From positions 1 through 9,062 of the forward strand of contig JASHYU010000114.1 of the NCBI GenBank assembly GCA_030042855.1: a stretch of DNA of 9,062 nt. The letters are read 5' to 3'. Made by a program: the position numbers and the translations under genes. The notes under the pieces were generated by a model. The model saw only the letters and a program-made list of their open reading frames with translations, searched no databases and was not told the origin of the DNA. This DNA comes from Thermoplasmata archaeon (lineage in GTDB: Archaea > Thermoplasmatota > Thermoplasmata > UBA184). Below are positions 1 to 6,133 of the stretch, one piece after another. How positions within the stretch are numbered: the stretch's first letter is position 1; every line of letters begins with the position of its first letter.

Positions 1-1
1 C

Positions 2-445
2 TGCGCCGCGACCGTGTGGCCGTCGGTGCCGCTCGGCGTGATCCCGGCCGTTGGTATCGGGCTGTTCGCTGCGTCAACGGGCCTCCCGCTGTCGTCCGTC
101 GCGCTGTACGCCGGTCTCTTGCTCATTGTCGAGCTCCTGTGCGTTCTCGGCTCGATACGGGCCGCTTGGAGCAGTGGCCGTGCCCCCGGTGCGAGCGATA
201 CTCCGAGAGGACCCGTTGATCCTCCCAGGATGCTCGGCAACTTCGGAGTGATCGTTGCGAACGTGTTCGGCGCGGTCCTTGTTGCGTCGGTCGCGACCTC
301 GCCGACGACGTTGGCCGTCGGGCTCGGCGGATTGCTCGCGGCCGACCTGGGGGCCCTGACGCTGCTCGCTCGATCGACGATCCGTGCGATCTCGGCCCCC
401 CGGTCCGGTGGATTCGACCGTCGCCTTGGGGAGCGGATAGCTTGA
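2..445 (+). CDS. Hypothetical four-helix membrane protein, 5' end cut by window edge
   Basis: I do not recognise this protein. The frame is open to the left edge, so the true start is probably outside the window; the first in-window candidate start is a GTG at 14, which would give 143 residues. Counting from that GTG, four hydrophobic stretches are visible, at about residues 5-22, 26-47, 73-95 and 98-119. A polar Arg/Gly/Pro-rich linker (about 50-72) separates helices 2 and 3, and the tail is basic. This suggests two helical hairpins in the cytoplasmic membrane. There are no catalytic motifs, clustered cysteines or charged residues inside the helices that would suggest transport or redox chemistry. 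The gene ends with TGA at 443-445 and no intact gene follows for about 550 bases. A role cannot be assigned. That it is coding rests on the ordered hydrophobic pattern, which the other frames lack. Confidence 0.6.
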   Translation, partial: CAATVWPSVPLGVIPAVGIGLFAASTGLPLSSVALYAGLLLIVELLCVLGSIRAAWSSGRAPGASDTPRGPVDPPRMLGNFGVIVANVFGAVLVASVATSPTTLAVGLGGLLAADLGALTLLARSTIRAISAPRSGGFDRRLGERIA

Positions 446-999
446 GGTGAGTCTCCCGAGCCCGATCACGACCCTACGATGCCCGGAACTCGGCCTCGGT
501 CCCGGGTGGCTCGGGTCGTCCGGTCCACGCGATGCTCCGACGGTGCGTCTCCGACGCAGTCGTCGACGACGCCCGCCACGGACCTGGAGCCGTTCGCCAG
601 ATCCTGCGAGAGTCCGTTGACCCCGTCGATCGTCATCGTCTCGGCCGTGATAGTCTTGAGGCCGGAGTTGCTCGCTCAACCGTTGTCGCGTGTTCGCCCC
701 CGGGGAAAGCACGGGATCCGGGGCTGTATCCGGCGATCTTCAGGTGCAGATTCTTGAGCCCGGTCGAACCGAGGAACGGGCCGCACCTCGACGTCCGCCG
801 GTAGCGACCGGCCGGGTCCCTGCGAGGCCCATCGTGGGGGCCGATAGCGCCGACGGGGCCGACTCCGCCGAGCTACGGCCCTCGTTCGAGCCGCTCGGAC
901 GCTCGCGGAGGTCGGCACCGGCCTCGTCGCCGCCGGGGTCTCGATCGTGGTCCTCGCGAACCCCGACCGTGCGGAGGGGCCGATTCGACGGCGGCGCTT
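446..999. other. Gene-poor stretch with a decayed duplicate
   Basis: This stretch of about 550 bases holds no intact gene that I can support. Several open frames cross it on both strands, but their products are Arg/Ser/Pro-rich with no domain pattern, as expected by chance in GC-rich DNA. The right part (804-963) is a degenerate copy of the tetR 3' end plus the first part of the membrane gene at 2160. I looked in 446-803 for the rest of a second tetR and found only short, unconvincing resemblances, for example around 555-590. No tRNA, hairpin terminator or T-rich run was seen. Confidence 0.6.
804..963 (+). pseudogene. Truncated, frameshifted copy of the DUF308-like membrane gene start
   Basis: Positions 836-963 align with 2141-2269, the upstream spacer and first roughly 37 codons of the intact membrane gene; I count about 113 identical columns of 129 by eye. 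Identical runs of 22 and 25 bases lie near the right end. Similarity continues more weakly to the left (804-835 against 2109-2140), which covers the last codons and stop of the TetR gene. The copy is dead: the GTG start has become GGG, one base is missing after the codon matching Arg16, and similarity stops just after the codons for LANP. If the frame is restored, it still reads AEVGTGLVAAGVSIVVLANP against TEIVTGLVAAGISIVVLANP. The TATA-like GGTTAAG seen upstream of the intact gene is also lost here. The two copies form direct repeats around the tautomerase-tetR cassette. Confidence 0.85.
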
Positions 1000-1446
1000 C
1001 TAGGCGCTGCCCTTCCCCGCGCCGGCGAGCTGGGCCAGCTGGCTTCGCGCCGCTTGCGCGATGTCCGCGCCGGTGCTCGCGTGGCCGCGGATGCCCCAGC
1101 CGCCCTCGGGCGACTCGGTGATCAGCACCCAGGTCCGCTCCTTCAGCGAGGGGTCCCCGGCGGCGGTCGCGACGAGCTCGGTCAGTTCCCGCACGACGCC
1201 GAGCTGCTTCTCCCGATCGAGGACGCCGACCGGCGTGAGCACCTGGACCCGGACGTAGTTCGACTCGCCGACGACGTTCGAGATCGCGCCGCGCGGAAGT
1301 GCATGGACGAACGCGGCGGTGTTCTGCTGGAAGAGCGGGATCGCCGGCACCTTCTCCCACCGCATCACGGCGGCCGCGAGATCGCGGGCGAGGGTGTGCG
1401 GGTCCGGGAACGTACCGTCCGTGCAGTAGACATCGATCATCGGCAT
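1000..1446 (-). CDS. Tautomerase superfamily protein (4-oxalocrotonate tautomerase/MIF-like)
   Basis: Predicted cytoplasmic tautomerase of 148 residues. The chosen start (ATG at 1446-1444) gives Met-Pro-Met-Ile-Asp-Val-Tyr, so removal of Met would expose an N-terminal proline, the general acid/base of this superfamily. An upstream ATG (1479) would bury that proline and lies inside the operator palindrome, so I reject it. The length fits the long subunits made of two beta-alpha-beta units: the first spans about residues 2-35 and the second is YVRVQVLTPVGVLDREKQLG plus the following helix. The end contains RTWVLITESPEGGWGIRGHA, a segment I recall from actinobacterial tautomerase-family proteins. 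The substrate cannot be read from sequence. A TATA-like TATATGAT on the minus strand (about 1482-1475) implies a leader of only a few bases. The gene is divergent from tetR and shares its operator, so repression by that regulator is likely. Confidence 0.88.
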   Translation of the reverse strand: MPMIDVYCTDGTFPDPHTLARDLAAAVMRWEKVPAIPLFQQNTAAFVHALPRGAISNVVGESNYVRVQVLTPVGVLDREKQLGVVRELTELVATAAGDPSLKERTWVLITESPEGGWGIRGHASTGADIAQAARSQLAQLAGAGKGSA

Positions 1447-1464
1447 GGTCGTGACCCGAGCCAT

Positions 1465-1480
1465 TATGATGTGCATCATA
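1465..1480. promoter_or_regulatory. Perfect inverted repeat: probable TetR operator in divergent promoter
   Basis: TATGATGTGCATCATA is a perfect 7-bp inverted repeat with a 2-bp centre (TATGATG-TG-CATCATA). It is AT-rich within very GC-rich DNA. It lies between the tautomerase start (1446, minus) and the tetR start (1514, plus). TATA-like elements for both directions overlap it: CATCATATAG (1474-1483) lies about 31-40 bases before the tetR ATG, and TATATGAT (1482-1475) about 29-36 before the tautomerase ATG. A dimeric repressor bound here would block both promoters, the usual TetR-family arrangement. Binding is inferred from position and symmetry. Confidence 0.72.
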
Positions 1481-1513
1481 TAGCTGCTGGTCGTCGGACG
1501 GGGCGACCGAGCG

Positions 1514-2128
1514 ATGCCGAGGGGGGGAACGGGCGGAGCGCGACGCTCGAAGGCCGAGGGTCGATCCCGGATGGTCGCGAGCGCCGCCAGGATCCTCGGC
1601 GCGCACGGCGTGGACGCCGCTTCGTTCTCCGTGGTCCTCGCCGACAGCCGGGCGCCCCGGGGGTCGATCTACTACTATTTCCCCTCCGGCAAGCGCCAGC
1701 TCGTCCACGACGCGGTCCGATGGACCTCCGAGAAGGTCCTCGAACACCAGCGCGCCTGTTCCGCCCGAACGGCCGCCGGCGTCCTCGCGCACTTCCTCGG
1801 GTTCTTCCGACGTTCGGTCGTCGCCTCCCGCTGTCGCGCGGGCTGCCCGATCGCGGCGGTCGCGATCGGCAGTTACTCGACGGAAGAACTCCTCGGACGG
1901 GTCGTGCGCTCGAGCTTCGCGGCGTGGATCGCGCTGCTCGCTCGCCAGCTCCGCGCGCGGGGCGTGCGACGGGCGGCCGCGCGGGAGCTCGCGGTCACCG
2001 CCCTCGCGTCGATCGAGGGGGCGCTGATCCTCTGCCGGGCGGAGGGCCGAGTCGCTCCGCTCGACGTGGTGGGGCGACAGCTGCGTCGCTGGGCCGCCTC
2101 GGCCGCCCGCGACCGGCGGGGTCACTGA
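1514..2128 (+). CDS. TetR/AcrR-family transcriptional regulator, LmrA/YxaF type
   Basis: A 204-residue, probably homodimeric DNA-binding repressor. Residues about 19-64 form the TetR helix-turn-helix domain, ending in the diagnostic APRGSIYYYFPSGKRQLV, where the recognition helix meets the YYYF turn. The helical C-terminal ligand-binding part contains CRAGCPIAAVAIG (107-119), a Gly-Cys-Pro segment typical of LmrA/YxaF-like TetR proteins, and a later conserved-looking IEGALILCRAEGRV (167-180). Members of that group in Bacillus respond to small aromatic molecules such as flavonoids; the ligand here is unknown. The ATG at 1514 suits a short or absent leader after the TATA-like element at 1474-1483. 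The palindrome at 1465-1480 is its likely operator, giving autoregulation and control of the divergent tautomerase. The membrane gene starts 31 bases after its stop. The family is mainly bacterial, so transfer is possible. Confidence 0.92.
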   Translation: MPRGGTGGARRSKAEGRSRMVASAARILGAHGVDAASFSVVLADSRAPRGSIYYYFPSGKRQLVHDAVRWTSEKVLEHQRACSARTAAGVLAHFLGFFRRSVVASRCRAGCPIAAVAIGSYSTEELLGRVVRSSFAAWIALLARQLRARGVRRAAARELAVTALASIEGALILCRAEGRVAPLDVVGRQLRRWAASAARDRRGH

Positions 2129-2159
2129 GAGGTTAAGCACGGGGGCCGGTAGCGCCGAC

Positions 2160-3227
2160 GTGGCCGACCCCGCCGAGACGCGTCCCCGGTTCGAGTTGCT
2201 CGGACGCCTCACGGAGATCGTCACCGGCCTCGTCGCCGCCGGGATCTCGATCGTGGTCCTCGCGAACCCGTTCGTCCCGATCGACACGCTGGTCATCCTC
2301 CTCGCGATCACGGTCGCGACGGACGGCGTGCGCCTGCTCGTCACCGGCGGCACGCCGCGCCGGTGGTGGGAGCGCCTCACGACGGATCTCGGGTCGACGT
2401 TCCGGTGGCTCCGCCGGCTGGGACGGGTCGGGCTCGGCGTGCTGGTCCTCGCGATCGTCATCGCGGTCCTCGTGAGCCCCCAGCTCCGCGAGCTCTCCCT
2501 GCTCTACGGGCTCGCGATCGCGGTCGTCCTCCTGAGCCTGGACCGGCTCTCCCACGGGTTCCGGGCCGGTACCTCGCGCTACCTCCAGGTCGCCTCGGCG
2601 GGCGCCGGCGCGATCGCGATCGGCCTCGTCGTCGTGGCCCTCGTGGACCCTGCGATCGGTCTCGCGACGTTCGCGGTCCTCCTCGCGATCTCGCTCCTGA
2701 TCGACGGCGTCCAGAGCGTGGTCTCGGGGCTCCGGCCGACCGACCCGCGGCAGATCGTCCTCCTGAAGCTCGTCCTGTTCGCGCTGTTCTACGGCCTCGT
2801 GCTGATCAACTGGATCGATCTCTTCGGGAAGGCCGTCCCGGCGTACGGCGTCTGGCTCATCCTCACGTACTTCGCCCCGTTCTGGGTGATCCTGATCTAC
2901 GAGGGGTTCTCGGAGTGGCCCCTCGCGATCAGCCTCGGCCTCCTGGTCTCGCTCGCGAACGACGTCGGCTACTACTTCGTCGGGAACCTCCTCTTCGGGT
3001 TCCACCAGAACCTCGTCACCTGGTCGTCGGGACAGCTCGGGCTCTACGGGGTCCGGGTCGTGACGTTCTTCCAGGCCGGGGCGTTCACGATCCCGGTCGA
3101 CTCCTGGATGATGGGCCTGTCGATCTACGCCCGCGCGGTCGTCGTGACGCTCGGCCTCTATTACTGGTGGCGGCACCCGAGCCGGATCGTGGCGCGAGTC
3201 TCCCCCCTGCCACCCGTCGGAGCCTAG
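2160..3227 (+). CDS. DUF308/HdeD-like multi-pass membrane protein with three N-terminal repeats
   Basis: A 355-residue polytopic membrane protein. The N-terminal half contains three similar units at about residues 23-63, 87-134 and 145-192. Each is a hydrophobic helix ending in a proline turn (VLANP, VLVSP, ALVDP), then a second helix ending in Asp-Gly/Arg (ATDGVRLL, SLDRLSHG, LIDGVQSV). This matches the helical-hairpin repeat of the HdeD/DUF308 family, whose E. coli member is linked to acid resistance; the biochemical role is not established. The remaining part (about 197-340) has further hydrophobic helices, including LLVSLANDVGYYFVGNLLFG, and a basic end (YYWWRHPSR); I do not recognise it. 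The GTG at 2160 is chosen as start because the resemblance to the decayed copy runs through it, and a TATA-like GGTTAAG (2131-2137) lies about 25 bases upstream, suggesting leaderless transcription. It follows tetR closely. Its last 143 bases are antisense to the phosphorylase tail. Confidence 0.8.
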   Translation: MADPAETRPRFELLGRLTEIVTGLVAAGISIVVLANPFVPIDTLVILLAITVATDGVRLLVTGGTPRRWWERLTTDLGSTFRWLRRLGRVGLGVLVLAIVIAVLVSPQLRELSLLYGLAIAVVLLSLDRLSHGFRAGTSRYLQVASAGAGAIAIGLVVVALVDPAIGLATFAVLLAISLLIDGVQSVVSGLRPTDPRQIVLLKLVLFALFYGLVLINWIDLFGKAVPAYGVWLILTYFAPFWVILIYEGFSEWPLAISLGLLVSLANDVGYYFVGNLLFGFHQNLVTWSSGQLGLYGVRVVTFFQAGAFTIPVDSWMMGLSIYARAVVVTLGLYYWWRHPSRIVARVSPLPPVGA

Positions 3228-3993
3228 GCGCCGCGCGCCCACGGGACCGCAGCGCGGCGACCACCAGATCGAGCGCGCGACGGAGGGCGACCGACGTGTC
3301 GTGGAATCGGGGTTCCCATCCGGCGTCATCGAGGTGGTCGCTGACCACGAACACCGCGCCGGCCTCGAGCCGGCGGTACCGCGCGACCGAGAAAGCGGCG
3401 GACGCCTCCATCTCGACGGTGAGGACGCCCTGCGAGCGGTAGCGTCGGATCTCGGCCCGGGTCTCGCGATACGGCGCATCGATCGTCCAGGAGTCGCCGA
3501 CGGCGTGGGGCACCCGTTCCCGCTCGAACGCGCGGCGGAGGGCGCGCGCGAGCCCGGGCGACGCGCGCACGAAGCGCCCGGGCCCGAGGTAGTGGTGGGA
3601 GGTGCCCTCGTCGCGCAGCGCCGCCCGGCAGACGACGAACGACCCCGCACGCAGATCGGGCTGGAGCGATCCGGCGGTCCCGACGATGACGAACCGGCGG
3701 GCCCCGAGGGCGGCGAGCTCCTCGACGACGATCGAGGCCCAAGGCGCTCCGGGCCCCCCGAGAAGGGTCACCCCGGTCCCGGGCGCGACGCGGTAGACGT
3801 CGGTCCGTGCGTCCCGCGTCCCGGGATAGCGGCGGTCGAGGTACGTGCCCCAGCGGCGGCCGAACAGGAGCACGATGTTCGGAGGTACGCGGGGTGGAAT
3901 GCCGCCCCGGCGCTGCCAGACGTACCGGTGGAACTCGACCGGGGAGAAGAGCGCCTTCTCCCGGTGCTTACCGGCAAGCTGAGGATAGGGCAC
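3085..3993 (-). CDS. Nucleoside phosphorylase family protein (PNP/UDP family)
   Basis: Predicted cytoplasmic enzyme that cleaves a nucleoside with phosphate to a free base and ribose-1-phosphate (salvage). Family signs, in order: FSPVEFHRYVWQRRG (16-30) near the N-terminus; the glycine loop FVIVGTAGSLQPDLRAGSFV (101-120) of the phosphate/ribose site; the ribose-binding VEMEASAAF (193-201), where the Met-Glu pair is expected; and FVVSDHLDD (215-223), with the Asp that often contacts the base. Uridine phosphorylase is the nearest impression, but substrate cannot be fixed. The start is GTG at 3993. The catalytic domain ends near residue 250; residues 256-302 are an Arg/Ser/Gly-rich tail encoded antisense to the 3' end of the convergent membrane gene. 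That tail looks non-domain-like, so the real protein may end earlier if the read contains an indel. A TAG in a neighbouring minus frame lies at 3226-3224. Confidence 0.85.
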   Translation of the reverse strand: MPYPQLAGKHREKALFSPVEFHRYVWQRRGGIPPRVPPNIVLLFGRRWGTYLDRRYPGTRDARTDVYRVAPGTGVTLLGGPGAPWASIVVEELAALGARRFVIVGTAGSLQPDLRAGSFVVCRAALRDEGTSHHYLGPGRFVRASPGLARALRRAFERERVPHAVGDSWTIDAPYRETRAEIRRYRSQGVLTVEMEASAAFSVARYRRLEAGAVFVVSDHLDDAGWEPRFHDTSVALRRALDLVVAALRSRGRAAPRLRRVAGGRLAPRSGSGAATSNRGRASRRPRGRRSTGPSSRSRPGS

Positions 3994-4298
3994 CCGCGGG
4001 ACCCTCCGACCCGGGAGACGCTGGGCCCGATGAGCGTAGCGGCGCCGAGCCCGCGCATCGACCCCGCGATCCTCGCTCGCCCGGCCCGGATCGCGAGGAA
4101 CAACTCTTCTTCGGATACCGGACGAAATGTGCGAACGTCACCCGTAGAGTGCGCAGTGCCACGATGTCTGCAACCAGCGGGGGAGAGCCGCACCGACCGA
4201 CGCTCTCTGAGCTCCAACCCTTTCCATCTCTCAGTCGGCGCGGTCCGATACGCCGAGCGGTCCGAGTGTCTTGCGGCCTTCGAAGTACGAATTGGGCA

Positions 4299-4325
4299 AG
4301 AGAGCACTCTACGAGTGCCCTCTCT
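4299..4325. repeat. Inverted repeat / bulged hairpin upstream of the secreted-protein promoter
   Basis: GCACTC (4304-4309) pairs with GAGTGC (4313-4318) around a TAC loop. The stem continues as AGAGA (4299-4303) against TCTCT (4321-4325), with a two-base CC bulge at 4319-4320, giving 11 pairs in total. It ends 21 bases before the TATA-like box at 4347. It would lie outside the transcript if that promoter is used, so a protein-binding site is more likely than an RNA element. Confidence 0.45.
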
Positions 4326-4346
4326 CCGGCAGCCCGCTCCAAGGGG

Positions 4347-4356
4347 TTTGTATATC
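4347..4356 (+). promoter_or_regulatory. TATA-like box for the secreted-protein gene
   Basis: TTTGTATATC is the most AT-rich short stretch in this GC-rich upstream region. It would place transcription start near 4378-4384, leaving a leader of about 55 bases before the ATG at 4436. This is read from composition and spacing only. Confidence 0.45.
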
Positions 4357-4420
4357 GGTCAGGGGATGCGGCTCGCAGCGGCACCGAGGGTCCGGGGGGA
4401 CCGACGGGGCCGACGCACGC

Positions 4421-4426
4421 AGGAGG
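4421..4426 (+). promoter_or_regulatory. Shine-Dalgarno site AGGAGG deciding the start at 4436
   Basis: AGGAGG lies nine bases before the ATG at 4436. This favours that start over the in-frame ATG at 4271, which has no such site and would put 55 non-signal-like residues ahead of the signal peptide. Confidence 0.75.
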
Positions 4427-4435
4427 CAGCGGAAC

Positions 4436-5257
4436 ATGGCGTCCCGATTTCGAGGAGCGGTGGCAGCGAGATGGAGAACCTCACCCCGACGGAAGCGTGC
4501 GAGCTTGACGGCCGGTGCCGCCGCCGTGCTCGTCCTCTCCGGATTGCTGACCGGCTCCGCTACCCTCGCGCACACCGGGGCGAGCCCGAGAGACCTCCGT
4601 AGCGCCCTATCGGTAGCGCCCCGCGCGTCCTTCGCCGCGCCGTACACCGGACAGGGCGACTCGGTCTTCGAGGGCAGCGAGCTGGGATGCGTGGCGACCA
4701 GCGTGCCGGTCTTTCCGTTCTCCAACGCTACGACGGGGAAGCTGACCGCCTCGGTCTCGACGAAGGTCTCCGCGTGTGGCTCGGTACTCGGCTGGTCGGC
4801 CCAAGCCGCCGGGTTCGCGATCTTCATCGACCCGTTCGCGGGGAAGACCGGAACGGATCACATCGTCGTCCACTTCACGTCGACCTTCAACGTGACCCTC
4901 AACGTGACCGGTAGTCGCGGACTCGGCGCTCCGCCCTCGTCCGCGAACTTTTCGATCGTCTGGGAAGCTGCGGTGTACAACGAGAGCGACCAGGTGACGT
5001 CGGCCGGGTTCACGTCGTACGAGCCCACCCTGACGGATCAGATCAGTTCGGGCACCTATTCGCACCTGTTCAAAGGGGTCAAGGAGACGGGGTACTGTAA
5101 CGCCTCGCTCTCCAGCGGCTATACCTACGAGGTCGCGATCGGGGTCGAGTTCGAGCTGATCACGTCCGTGGGGACCTCGGGAGCGACCGCGAGCGCGTCG
5201 CTGAACGCCGCTACCGACGGCAACGCCCTCAAGGTCGCTTCCCTCAGCGAGCCGTAG
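4436..5257 (+). CDS. Secreted, sequon-rich hypothetical protein
   Basis: I do not recognise a named family. The 273-residue product has a long basic N-region (Arg/Lys-rich, residues 4-21), a hydrophobic core (about 24-46, LTAGAAAVLVLSGLLTGSAT) and a likely cleavage near TLA-HTG. It therefore looks like a Sec-type secreted protein; no twin-arginine motif is evident. The mature part is Ser/Thr/Gly/Val-rich with alternating beta-like segments and six N-glycosylation sequons (Asn 97, 152, 156, 171, 182, 222), as in archaeal surface or extracellular proteins. Three cysteines (85, 114, 221) occur, so one disulfide is possible. No second membrane segment or C-terminal anchor is seen, so the protein may be released or held by partners. 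The strong AGGAGG sets the start. It is followed 173 bases later by the CDGSH gene on the same strand, too far apart to call an operon. Confidence 0.72.
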   Translation: MASRFRGAVAARWRTSPRRKRASLTAGAAAVLVLSGLLTGSATLAHTGASPRDLRSALSVAPRASFAAPYTGQGDSVFEGSELGCVATSVPVFPFSNATTGKLTASVSTKVSACGSVLGWSAQAAGFAIFIDPFAGKTGTDHIVVHFTSTFNVTLNVTGSRGLGAPPSSANFSIVWEAAVYNESDQVTSAGFTSYEPTLTDQISSGTYSHLFKGVKETGYCNASLSSGYTYEVAIGVEFELITSVGTSGATASASLNAATDGNALKVASLSEP

Positions 5258-5430
5258 ACCCGGAGGCGCTCGATCGTGTGGGCTCCCACCCTTTCCGACG
5301 GGGCGCTCCGGTGTGGACCGGACGGACCGGCCGAGGACCCCGAGCGGGCCGTTCTCTCACTTAGCGAGGGTCTCGGCGGCCGGAGAGATACTTGCAGGGG
5401 CTTGCGCTCCGGCATCGCGGGAGGAGCTCG

Positions 5431-6120
5431 ATGAGCGAGGAACCGAAGATCGTCGTGAGTCCCCATGGGCCGTATCGAGTCGTCGGACGGATTCCGCTCT
5501 CCGTCCAAACGATCACCCCCAACGCGCAGCGGGAGTCGTGGGACTGGACCGAAGGGCGGAAGTTCGACGTCGGGGACGAGTACTTCTTGTGTCGGTGCGG
5601 CCAGTCGAAGAACAAGCCGTTCTGTGACAACAGCCACCTCCGGGTCGGATTCGAGGGGAAGGAGACGGCGAGCCGTCGCCCGGTCGAGCGGCAATCGGAA
5701 CATCTCGACGGTCCCACCGACGTCCTGAGCGACGCGGAGGTCCTCTGCGCGTTCGCCCGCTTCTGCGACCCCGGGGGGAAGATCTGGTCGCTCCTCGAGC
5801 GGACCGACCGGCCCGAGATCCGGGAGCTGGTCGTTCGGGAGGCCACCCACTGCCCCTCCGGTCGGCTGGTCCTCTACGAGAAGGCGACCGGGCGGGCGAT
5901 CGAGCCGGACCTCCCGCCGTCGATCGGGCTCGTCGAGGACCCGGTCCTCGGGGTCAGCGGACCGCTCTGGGTCCGCGGGGGCGTGCGGATCGAGTCGGCG
6001 GACGGGACGGCCTACGAGCGGCGGAACCGCGTCACCCTCTGCCGATGCGGCGCCTCGACCAACCTGCCGTTCTGCAACGGGAGCCACGCGTCGGTCCGGT
6101 TCCAGGACGGCCTCGGCTGA
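5431..6120 (+). CDS. Double-CDGSH iron-sulfur protein
   Basis: A 229-residue soluble protein with two CDGSH-type zinc-finger-like folds, each expected to hold a 2Fe-2S cluster through three cysteines and one histidine. The first is CRCGQSKNKPFCDNSH (54-69); the second is CRCGASTNLPFCNGSH (204-219). Between them lies a segment with further cysteines (C106, C112, C141; AFARFCDPGG and HCPSGRL), and GPLWVRGGV (177-185) precedes the second fold. Two-CDGSH proteins of about this length are known; electron transfer or cluster handling is the usual proposal. Each motif departs by one residue from the C-D-G-x-H consensus (Gly to Asn in the first, Asp to Asn in the second), but all cluster ligands are kept. 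The ATG at 5431 is chosen because GGAGGAG lies just upstream (from 5420); an in-frame ATG at 5392 lacks one. A weak TATA-like AGATACTT (5386-5393) suits this start. Its stop lies 13 bases from the convergent surface-protein gene. Confidence 0.93.
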   Translation: MSEEPKIVVSPHGPYRVVGRIPLSVQTITPNAQRESWDWTEGRKFDVGDEYFLCRCGQSKNKPFCDNSHLRVGFEGKETASRRPVERQSEHLDGPTDVLSDAEVLCAFARFCDPGGKIWSLLERTDRPEIRELVVREATHCPSGRLVLYEKATGRAIEPDLPPSIGLVEDPVLGVSGPLWVRGGVRIESADGTAYERRNRVTLCRCGASTNLPFCNGSHASVRFQDGLG

Positions 6121-6133
6121 ACCGGGCCGCTCC

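Larger units (their letters stand above)
3994..4435. other. Divergent intergenic region, 442 bases
   Basis: No gene is supported here. The region separates the phosphorylase (minus) from the secreted protein (plus). Its left part (3994-4270) is mixed sequence with open frames lacking domain character, and I see no convincing TATA element for the phosphorylase. Its right part has the promoter architecture of the secreted-protein gene: a bulged hairpin (4299-4325), a TATA-like box (4347-4356) and a strong ribosome binding site (4421-4426). A frame in phase with the secreted protein is open back to 4271, but the residues before the signal peptide are not signal-like. Confidence 0.55.

Noticed and set aside
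446..803. Possible remains of a second tetR gene to the left of the decayed copy
   Set aside because: A tandem-duplication model predicts it, and there is a faint match near 555-590, but gaps are needed every few bases and no TetR motif survives in any frame.
740..2461. A 573-residue open frame on the minus strand
   Set aside because: It is antisense to tetR and the membrane gene, overlaps the tautomerase in another frame, and its product is Arg/Pro/Asp-rich without domains: a GC-rich shadow.
2133..3650. A 505-residue open frame on the minus strand
   Set aside because: It is antisense to the membrane gene, out of frame with the phosphorylase, and composed of Arg/Asp/Glu runs typical of the reverse complement of GC-rich membrane-protein codons.
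4240..4265. Two copies of GCGGTCCGA 17 bases apart
   Set aside because: Short, GC-rich and without a third copy; no link to a promoter element was seen.
4271..4435. Upstream in-frame ATG extending the secreted protein by 55 residues
   Set aside because: It has no ribosome binding site, lies upstream of the TATA-like box and would place non-signal-like sequence before the signal peptide; the ATG at 4436 has AGGAGG.
3301..4602. A 433-residue open frame on the plus strand
   Set aside because: It is antisense to the phosphorylase, whose family motifs are clear, and it runs into the secreted-protein gene out of frame.
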